Part shown: one piece after another, positions 58,098 through 64,000 of the stretch
How positions within the stretch are numbered: position 1 is the stretch's first letter
How the letters are laid out: each line of letters begins with the position of its first letter
DNA from: Dongibacter bovis
GTDB taxonomy: Bacteria; Bacillota; Negativicutes; Selenomonadales; Selenomonadaceae
NCBI GenBank assembly: GCA_902763085.1
Contig: CACWQW010000022.1
Coordinates: 1-64,000, forward strand
DNA length: 64,000 bases
Reading direction: 5' to 3'
Notes under the pieces: model-generated
What the model was told of the DNA's origin: nothing
Database searches by the model: none
The model's input: the letters and a program-made list of their open reading frames with translations, nothing else
Program-made: the position numbers and the translations under genes

Positions 58098-58125
58098 GCA
58101 GGATTTTCCCTTTCGGAAGAGAAAT
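58098..58125 (+). repeat. Intergenic motif shared with 4663-4689
   Basis: GCAGGA, TTTTCC, CTTTCG then AGAGAAA. It is the second copy of the motif found after ymdB. Lies in a 195-base gap between sdaAA and the small secreted gene; no promoter is clear there. Confidence 0.4.
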
Positions 58126-58257
58126 AGTCTAGAGATTGAGTTCTATCAGGCACGACTGTGCCGGGCGCCTTGTGCGGCACTCTCCCGCGTTCGCTATATT
58201 GCGAGCTGGGAGATGGCGGCAGGAGGCAAAGACAAAAGGAAAGCAGGGGGTACATCC

Positions 58258-58833
58258 ATGAAAAAGATCATTCAGCTGGCGCTGGTTCTTTGCCTCGTCA
58301 TTTTCAGCACGCAGGTGGCGTTCGCGAATGCAGACAAAGTGACTCTGATCGATGGGGCAGACATCACGGGCATTCATCGCCTCGCCCTGGCGAAACCGCT
58401 CTACATGCAGGCGGACAAGCTGGCACCGACGATGGATCAGCTCATCCAAATTGAGAGCGAGTCGAGCAAGGTCGCCCGCATGTACGTGATTCCGTACGAT
58501 ACGGTGGCGGAGAGCATCAAGGCGGACAGCAATGTCGATATCAAGGCGCTGGACCGTCATAAGGCGGCAAAGGTATTCAAGGAAAATGCTGGCAAGTACG
58601 CCGACGCCTATGCCGTGCTGACGGTCGCCAATGACAGCCGCACGTCGTTCTTTTTCGATGTCTATCGGGCGGGCACGAACGAGCTCCTTTACTCGTATCA
58701 GATCCAGGCGAACCGCTCCGATAAAGATGACGTGAGCACGTATCAGACCCTCTGCGAGCAGTTCTACAAGAACTTTGAGCGCTCGATCGCTGATCAGCAG
58801 AAGAAAGATACCAAGGCAGAAAAGAAGAAATAA
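58258..58833 (+). CDS. Small secreted or lipid-face protein, unknown function
   Basis: 191 residues with a signal peptide (KKIIQLALVLCLVIFSTQVAFA, about 2-23) and no further membrane segment. The mature part is rich in Lys and Asp and ends in a lysine-rich tail. No family is recognised. GGGGGTACATCC precedes ATG 58258. Monocistronic, followed by a strong terminator. Probably periplasmic. Confidence 0.75.
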   Translation: MKKIIQLALVLCLVIFSTQVAFANADKVTLIDGADITGIHRLALAKPLYMQADKLAPTMDQLIQIESESSKVARMYVIPYDTVAESIKADSNVDIKALDRHKAAKVFKENAGKYADAYAVLTVANDSRTSFFFDVYRAGTNELLYSYQIQANRSDKDDVSTYQTLCEQFYKNFERSIADQQKKDTKAEKKK

Positions 58834-58837
58834 AAGA

Positions 58838-58877
58838 AGAGAGAGTCCCTCGAGTTAGAGGCGACTCTCTCTTTTTC
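58838..58877 (+). terminator. Terminator after the secreted-protein gene
   Basis: AGAGAGAGTC pairs perfectly with GACTCTCTCT, followed by TTTTT. It may also help end the convergent mtgA transcript. Confidence 0.85.
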
Positions 58878-58888
58878 ATTGGGGATGG

Positions 58889-59725
58889 CTACTTCTTCGT
58901 ATGGGCGAGCTTGAGCGGCTTGATCTTGGCATCCTCTGCGAGGTCCTCGCTGATGTAGCCGGCGGCAACCATGGCGTCGAGCACGATGAACTGCCGCTTC
59001 TTCGCCATGAGGAAATCCTCGTAGGGGGAGTAGACCGAGGGCGCGTTGGGGATGCCGGCGAGCATGGCGGATTCTGGCAGGGCGATGTCCTGCGGTGCCT
59101 TGCCGAAATAGCCGTCGGCGGCGGCGGCGATCCCGTAGTAGCCGCTGCCGTAGTAGATCGTGTTGAGGTAGAGCTCGAGGATCTCGTCCTTGGAGTAGTT
59201 TGCTTCCATGTCGAGGGCGAGCAGCAGCTCCTCCGCCTTGCGGCCGAACGTCTGTTCGTGGCTGAGGAAGAGGTTCTTCACGAGCTGCTGCGTGATGGTG
59301 CTCGCTCCTTCCTCGATGCTGCCGTACTGGAGGTTGACGAGTGACGCGCGCAGAATGCCTTCGGGATCGATGCCATGATGCTCGTAGAACCGCCGATCCT
59401 CGACGGCGATGACGGCATGGAGCAGGTCTGGTGGCATCTTCTGGATGGGGACGTAGCTGTCTTTCTGTATGTGGGCATTCACGGCGCGGCGCAGGAAGAT
59501 GAGGCGTTCGAGCCGGTCGCAAGTTGTGACGGCTTCCCCGTCTCCGTCCGAGCGGCCTGCAGGCGGCACGTAAGCTGGTTTCGGCAGGAAATCGCCGATG
59601 CCCTGCCAGGTGCGCGGCAGAAAGATGTTCAGGCCGCCGGAGAGCGAAAAAGTGAGGAAGAAGACGACCAGGAGAAAGATGAGGAAACGAAGCGGCCGCA
59701 AGCGGCGCCTACTGTTTTTTTTCAT
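58889..59725 (-). CDS. mtgA: Monofunctional peptidoglycan glycosyltransferase (GT51)
   Basis: 278 residues. Short basic N-terminus, one membrane anchor (about 13-32), then a GT51 domain: VIAVEDRRFYEHHGID near residue 107, GASTITQQLVKNLFLS near 139 and KDEILELYLNTIYYGSG near 178. No transpeptidase domain follows, so it polymerises glycan strands only. AAAGGAGC precedes the ATG at 59725. The open frame of the same strand extends past this start to 62248, but that part is the shadow of argC and argJ. Confidence 0.92.
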   Translation of the reverse strand: MKKNSRRRLRPLRFLIFLLVVFFLTFSLSGGLNIFLPRTWQGIGDFLPKPAYVPPAGRSDGDGEAVTTCDRLERLIFLRRAVNAHIQKDSYVPIQKMPPDLLHAVIAVEDRRFYEHHGIDPEGILRASLVNLQYGSIEEGASTITQQLVKNLFLSHEQTFGRKAEELLLALDMEANYSKDEILELYLNTIYYGSGYYGIAAAADGYFGKAPQDIALPESAMLAGIPNAPSVYSPYEDFLMAKKRQFIVLDAMVAAGYISEDLAEDAKIKPLKLAHTKK

Positions 59726-59755
59726 GCGCAAAGCTCCTTTGGAAGAATCCCCTCC

Positions 59756-59785
59756 ATTATAGCATAGGCGGTGGGAAGAAAGACA
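59756..59785 (-). promoter_or_regulatory. Promoter of the transglycosylase gene
   Basis: On the minus strand TATAAT preceded by TGC (extended -10), with no good -35. About 30 bases before the start codon. Confidence 0.45.
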
Positions 59786-59800
59786 TACAGAAAAAAGTTC

Positions 59801-59830
59801 TTGCATTTTTATGCATAAAAGTCGTATAAT
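59801..59830 (+). promoter_or_regulatory. Promoter and likely ArgR box of the arginine operon
   Basis: TTGCAT and TATAAT are separated by 18 bases. TGCATTTTTATGCA (59802-59815) is a near-perfect ARG-box palindrome that overlaps the -35 box. ArgR/AhrC bound with arginine would block transcription. A second half-box may lie in the AT-rich -10 region. Confidence 0.7.
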
Positions 59831-59953
59831 TATAAACATCAAATTCAAGGGAGCGCGGATGGAGGCGCACGCAGCGAATCTGTGTGAAGTGGCGTGTGAG
59901 CTCATCGGTGCGTTCTCAAGAGACGGCTGTGACCGCCTCGAGGAGGGAGCAGA

Positions 59954-60988
59954 ATGAAGGTTAGTGTCTTGGGGGCAACAGGCTATGCCGGCGCAGAGCT
60001 CCTGCGCATCCTCTATCGACATCCGCAGGCAGAGGTCGTGCACATCACTTCGGAGAGCCATACGGGCGAGAAGATCGCCGCGCTTTATCCGCATCTGCGA
60101 GGGCTCTACGACATGACGCTCGAGAGCATGCAGCAGATCCGGTCGATCGGCGAGGACAGCGATTTCCTTTTCATCGGCCTGCCGCACGGGCACGCGATGG
60201 AGGTGGCGCGTCAGCTGGCGGACCTGCCGACGCGCATCATCGACCTCGGTGCCGATTTCCGCTTTGACGATACGGATGTCTATGAGGCATGGTACCACGT
60301 GCCGCACACGTATCCAGAGGCTCCGCGCGTCTATGGGCTCGCCGAGCTCTACCGAGACGAGGTGCGTTCCGCCAAGATCATCGGCAATGCCGGCTGCTTC
60401 ACGACGGCGAGCATCCTCGCGCTCGCGCCGCTTGCAAAGTCGCATCTCATCGATACGAAGAGCATCATCGTCGATGCCAAATCCGGCGTGACAGGAGCGG
60501 GGCGCTCGCCGAAGCCGGCGAACCATTTCCCCGAGCTCTACGATAACTTCCGCGCCTATAATGTCGCGCATCACAGGCATACGCCGGAGATCGAGCAGGC
60601 CATCGCGGACCTTTCGGACGAAGAGACGCGCATCAACTTCACGCCGCATCTCGTGCCCATGGGGCGAGGTATCCTCGCGACCTGTTACGCCGATCTCCGC
60701 GACGGCGTGACGCCGGAGCTCGTTGATGCCGCCTACGAGAAGCTCTACAGCAAGGAGTTCTTCATCCGCCTGCTCGGGCGTGGCGGCTATCCGTCGACGA
60801 AGGAAGTGCGCGGCTCGAATTTCTGCGATCTCGCCTGGCACATCGACGAACGCACGCACCGCGTGATCGCGCTCTCGGCCATCGACAATCTCGTCAAGGG
60901 CGCTGCCGGGCAGGCCGTGCAGAATTTCAACATCGCGTGTGGGTTCGATGAGAAGACCGCGCTTGATGTCGTGCCGATGTATCCGTGA
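59954..60988 (+). CDS. argC: N-acetyl-gamma-glutamyl-phosphate reductase
   Basis: Third step of arginine synthesis, 344 residues. NAD(P)-binding SVLGATGYAGAELLRIL at the N-terminus and the catalytic cysteine in IGNAGCFTTASILAL near residue 148. GAGGAGGGAG precedes the ATG. First of argC-J-B-D. Confidence 0.96.
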   Translation: MKVSVLGATGYAGAELLRILYRHPQAEVVHITSESHTGEKIAALYPHLRGLYDMTLESMQQIRSIGEDSDFLFIGLPHGHAMEVARQLADLPTRIIDLGADFRFDDTDVYEAWYHVPHTYPEAPRVYGLAELYRDEVRSAKIIGNAGCFTTASILALAPLAKSHLIDTKSIIVDAKSGVTGAGRSPKPANHFPELYDNFRAYNVAHHRHTPEIEQAIADLSDEETRINFTPHLVPMGRGILATCYADLRDGVTPELVDAAYEKLYSKEFFIRLLGRGGYPSTKEVRGSNFCDLAWHIDERTHRVIALSAIDNLVKGAAGQAVQNFNIACGFDEKTALDVVPMYP

Positions 60989-61042
60989 GAAAGCGGCGCT
61001 CATCACAGGGAAATCCACAACCATATTTGGGAGGCATGTAAC

Positions 61043-62254
61043 ATGTTCAGTGAAGAAAATGCGAAAAAAGGCGTAACGTATCCGAAGGGATTCCAGGCAG
61101 CAGGCGTCAAGGCTGGCATCAAGAAGAGCGGCAACCCGGATGTCGCTGTCATCTATACGGCGAAGGAGGCAGCTGTCGCAGGTACGTTCACGCAGAACCA
61201 GGTCGCGGCAGCGCCGGTCTACGCCTCGAAGGATGTCGTAGCGACGGGCACGGCGCATGCCGTCGTCTCGAACTCCGGCTGCGCGAATGCCTGCACAGGT
61301 GCCCAGGGGGAAGCGGACGCAGCGAAGACGCAGGAAATTGCGGCGGCGGCGCTCGGCTGTGCACCGCTCGACGTCATCGTCGGTTCGACGGGCGTCATTG
61401 GTGTGCCGCTGCCGATGGATAAAGTGGAGGCCGGTGTCAAGCAGGCGGTCAGCGAGCTCTCGGAGACCGGCAGCGAGAAAGCGGCGAACGCGATCATCAC
61501 GACGGATACGCACACGAAGGCATGCGCGACCTCGATCTCGCTCGGCGGCAAGGAGGTCCGCTTCGGCGCTATCGCTAAGGGCTCGGGCATGATCCGCCCG
61601 AATATGGCAACGATGCTCTGCTACGTGACGACGGACCTCGCCATCGATCAGAAGCTCTTGCAGGAAGCGCTCTCCAGCGTCGTCGAGACGACGTTCAACA
61701 TGATCTCCATCGACGGTGATATGAGCACGAACGATATGGTCATCGTACTTGCGAACGGCGAGGCTGGCAACGAGAAGATCACGGAGAAGGGAGCGGACTA
61801 CGATAAGGTCGTCGATACGTTGCATGCCATCTGCCAGGGCATGGCGCAACGGATTGCTGCGGACGGCGAGGGCGCAACGAAGTTCCTCACGATCCACGTC
61901 AAGGGCACGAAGTCGTTTGACGATGCGAAGAAGGTCGGCATGGCCGTCGCCAACAGCCCGCTCGTCAAGACGGCATTCTTCGGGGAGGATCCGAACTGGG
62001 GCCGCGTCATTTGTGCTGTTGGCTACGCCGGCGTGCCGATGGACCCGGAGAAGACGGTCGTGAGCTTCGGCGGGATTCCCGTCTACGCGCACGGCGTCGG
62101 TGCACAGACGGATACGGAAAAGATCGCCAAGGTCATGGCAGAGCACGACATCACGATCGACATCGATCTCGCAGACGGTGACAGCGAGGCGACGGTCTGG
62201 ACCTGCGACTTCTCCTATGAATATGTCAAGATTAACGGGGAGTATCACACCTGA
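61043..62254 (+). CDS. argJ: Bifunctional ornithine acetyltransferase/N-acetylglutamate synthase
   Basis: 403 residues. The self-cleavage site KGSGMIRPNMATML near residue 183 has the conserved threonine that becomes the beta-subunit N-terminus. Recycles the acetyl group from acetylornithine to glutamate. GGGAGGC upstream. Its stop overlaps an in-frame ATG of argB. Confidence 0.96.
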   Translation: MFSEENAKKGVTYPKGFQAAGVKAGIKKSGNPDVAVIYTAKEAAVAGTFTQNQVAAAPVYASKDVVATGTAHAVVSNSGCANACTGAQGEADAAKTQEIAAAALGCAPLDVIVGSTGVIGVPLPMDKVEAGVKQAVSELSETGSEKAANAIITTDTHTKACATSISLGGKEVRFGAIAKGSGMIRPNMATMLCYVTTDLAIDQKLLQEALSSVVETTFNMISIDGDMSTNDMVIVLANGEAGNEKITEKGADYDKVVDTLHAICQGMAQRIAADGEGATKFLTIHVKGTKSFDDAKKVGMAVANSPLVKTAFFGEDPNWGRVICAVGYAGVPMDPEKTVVSFGGIPVYAHGVGAQTDTEKIAKVMAEHDITIDIDLADGDSEATVWTCDFSYEYVKINGEYHT

Positions 62255-62268
62255 TGGGAGGGGCTTCG

Positions 62269-63153
62269 ATGTTTTCTGCAGAGGAAAAAGCCTCAGTCCT
62301 CATCGAGGCGCTGCCCTACATCCAGCAGTTCTACGGCAAGACCGTCGTCGTGAAGTATGGCGGCAACGCCATGGTGAGCGATACCCTGAAGGAAAAGGTC
62401 ATGGAGGACATCGCCCTCCTCAAGTACGTCGGCGTGCGGCCGGTCATCATCCACGGCGGCGGTCCGGAGATCACCGGCTTCCTCAAGAAAGTCGGCAAGC
62501 AGACCTCCTTCGTTTCCGGCCTGCGCGTCACGGATGAGGAGACCGTCGAGATCGCGGAGATGGTCCTCGACGGCAAGGTGAATTCCGAGATCGTCAACCT
62601 ACTCAATCATCGCGGCGTCCGGGCAGTCGGCATCTCGGGGAAGGATGCCGGCCTCATCCGTGCGAAGAAGAAACTCGCGACAGTCTACGAAGGCGACGAT
62701 ACGAAGAAAGTGGATATCGGCTATGTCGGCGAGGTGGAGGCAGTCGATACCGGGCTGCTCGACGACCTCATCGACCATGATTACATCCCCGTCATCGCCC
62801 CAATTGGCGTCGATGAGGAGGGCGCGAGCTACAATATCAACGCTGACTACGTTGCCGCGGAGATCGCCGGCGCGCTCCACGCGGAGAAACTGCTCTTGCT
62901 CACGGATATCGAGGGCGTCTACAAGGACTATCATGACAAAGATACGTTCATCTCCACGTTGCATCGATCGGAGGCGCGGGCGTACATCAAGGACGGCATT
63001 ATCAACGGCGGCATGATCCCGAAGATCGAAGCGTGTCTCAAGGCGCTCGACGCGGGGGCGGGCAAGGCGCATATCATCGACGGGCGCCTTGCACACTCCA
63101 TCCTGCTTGAGATCTTGACTCCGCAGGGCATCGGTACACAGGTTGTCAGATAG
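62269..63153 (+). CDS. argB: Acetylglutamate kinase
   Basis: 294 residues, amino-acid kinase fold. VVVKYGGNAM near residue 25, IHGGGPEITGFL near 62, and NINADYVAAEIAGAL near 190. ATG 62269 has GGGAGGGG at normal distance; ATG 62254 overlaps the argJ stop. The N-terminal helix ending in ALPYIQQFYGK suggests the arginine-inhibited hexameric type. Confidence 0.95.
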   Translation: MFSAEEKASVLIEALPYIQQFYGKTVVVKYGGNAMVSDTLKEKVMEDIALLKYVGVRPVIIHGGGPEITGFLKKVGKQTSFVSGLRVTDEETVEIAEMVLDGKVNSEIVNLLNHRGVRAVGISGKDAGLIRAKKKLATVYEGDDTKKVDIGYVGEVEAVDTGLLDDLIDHDYIPVIAPIGVDEEGASYNINADYVAAEIAGALHAEKLLLLTDIEGVYKDYHDKDTFISTLHRSEARAYIKDGIINGGMIPKIEACLKALDAGAGKAHIIDGRLAHSILLEILTPQGIGTQVVR

Positions 63154-63167
63154 GAGAGGTAGACGTT

Positions 63168-64000
63168 ATGAGTGAGATAGATGAAAAAGTTTTTGCGGAA
63201 GACGCGGCGGACTATCTGCCGGTCTTCAGCCGGTATAAGATCGTCCTCGACCACGGGGAAGGCGCCTATACCTACGATGTGGATGGCAACCGCTATCTCG
63301 ATTTCCTCGGCGGCATCGCCGTCAACGTGCTCGGTCATGCCTACGCACCGCTCGTCGAGGCAATCAGCCGTCAGGCGGGCAAGATGATCCATTGCTCGAA
63401 CCTCTATTACACGGAGGCGCAGGCGAATGCCGCGGCGAAGCTCGTGAAGCTCTCCGGACTTGATAGGGCGTTCTTCGGCAACTCCGGTGCAGAGGCCAAT
63501 GAAGGCGCTATCAAGGTCGCGCGCAAATACGCACACTCGCTCGATCCGGAGAAGTCTCAGATCATAACGGCGCTTGGCAGCTTCCACGGCCGCACGATCG
63601 CGACGCTCACAGCGACGGGGCAGCCGCATTATCACGAGGGCTTCGGTCCTTTGCCGGCGGGATTCGATTACGTTCCATACAATGATATCGATGCCCTCTC
63701 CCAGAAGATGAGCGAGAAGACCTGCGCCGTCATGCTCGAGACGATCCAGGGCGAGGGCGGCGTCTATACGCCGGCGCCCGGCTACCTTGAGCAGGTGCGC
63801 GCTCTCTGCGATAAGTACCATGCGCTGCTCATCCTCGATGAGATCCAGGCGGGCATCGGTCGCAGCGGCAAGTTCTTCGCCTACGAGAACTACGGCATCA
63901 AGCCGGATATCGTGACGCTCGCGAAGGGTCTGGCGGGCGGCGTGCCCATCGGCGCGTTCCTCACGACGGAGGAGGCGGCGTCCGCGATGAAGCCGGGGGA
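63168..64000 (+). CDS. argD: Acetylornithine aminotransferase (cut by the right edge)
   Basis: Class III PLP aminotransferase, first 277 residues present. GNSGAEANEGAIKVARKY near residue 103, SFHGRTIATLTATGQ near 136, LDEIQAGIGRSGKFFAYE near 222, and LAKGLAGGVPIGAF near 247 with the PLP lysine. TAGGAGAGG precedes ATG 63168. Fourth gene of the arginine operon; the reading frame is open to the edge. Confidence 0.95.
   Translation, partial: MSEIDEKVFAEDAADYLPVFSRYKIVLDHGEGAYTYDVDGNRYLDFLGGIAVNVLGHAYAPLVEAISRQAGKMIHCSNLYYTEAQANAAAKLVKLSGLDRAFFGNSGAEANEGAIKVARKYAHSLDPEKSQIITALGSFHGRTIATLTATGQPHYHEGFGPLPAGFDYVPYNDIDALSQKMSEKTCAVMLETIQGEGGVYTPAPGYLEQVRALCDKYHALLILDEIQAGIGRSGKFFAYENYGIKPDIVTLAKGLAGGVPIGAFLTTEEAASAMKPG

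Noticed and set aside
59726-62248. Minus-strand open frame continuing upstream of the transglycosylase start, which would give a protein of over 1100 residues
   Set aside because: It lies opposite argC and argJ, has no family signature and no ribosome site; the true start is at 59725.

Overview
The window is a GC-rich chromosomal segment from an anaerobic, diderm Firmicute. The best fit is a member of the Negativicutes, probably Selenomonadaceae (Selenomonas- or Mitsuokella-like). The evidence is a Firmicute gene set (rny, ymdB, spoVS, a long RSH stringent factor, hemZ, FMN and THF riboswitches) alongside diderm-compatible lipid genes (psd-pssA) and pyruvate:ferredoxin oxidoreductase. Genus is an inference; no rRNA is present. 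Most genes are housekeeping and on the plus strand.

Layout. 181-632: tRNA Asp-Gly-(truncated Cys)-Gly-Cys. 700-8749: a zinc-ribbon protein, then rny, a conserved hypothetical, ymdB, spoVS, a PHP phosphatase, a P-loop/Asp23-like fusion and ftsH. 8882-13942: an accessory membrane-glycolipid cluster (UbiA-type phosphoribosyltransferase, GT-C-like protein, divergent PAP2 protein, SMR flippase subunit, extended SDR, LPG-synthase-TM protein) with three G7 tracts. 14001-15370: an MFS transporter of the oxalate/formate type behind a ZTP-like riboswitch. 15616-17458: tRNA-Ala, an AraC regulator, a half-length DapF-like protein, tRNA-Pro. 17594-20994: a THF riboswitch, a folate ECF S component, and a MoxR-VWA pair. 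21106-30500: recJ, relA/spoT, fur, hemZ, hisS, aspS. 30654-34139: tagA, psd, pssA, GT2. 34146-36767: queD, queE, trmL, murB. 36863-40619: an FMN riboswitch with ribD-ribE-ribBA-ribH. 40636-48515: phosphoesterases, hslO, a YibE/F protein, an HD protein, corA, a Phd-like orphan, an amino-acid permease. 48621-58833: nifJ, tRNA-Pro, an M16C peptidase, dapA, sdaAB-sdaAA, a small secreted protein. 58889-64000: a monofunctional transglycosylase (minus strand) divergent from argC-argJ-argB-argD, which runs off the right edge.

Coherent modules are riboflavin synthesis under FMN control, arginine synthesis under a probable ArgR box, phosphatidylethanolamine synthesis (psd-pssA), serine catabolism (sdaAB/AA) feeding pyruvate to nifJ, and folate uptake under THF control. 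The most novel candidate system is the 8.9-13.9 kb cluster. It has the parts needed to make a polyprenyl-phosphate pentose, flip it and transfer it, and homopolymer tracts could make it phase-variable.

Five reading frames carry lesions: SDR (G7 tract), LPG-TM protein (T6 tract), moxR (1 nt), aspS (26-bp tandem duplication), nifJ (about 16-bp deletion). Because aspS and nifJ are expected to be indispensable, some of these may be sequence or assembly errors; each should be checked against reads.
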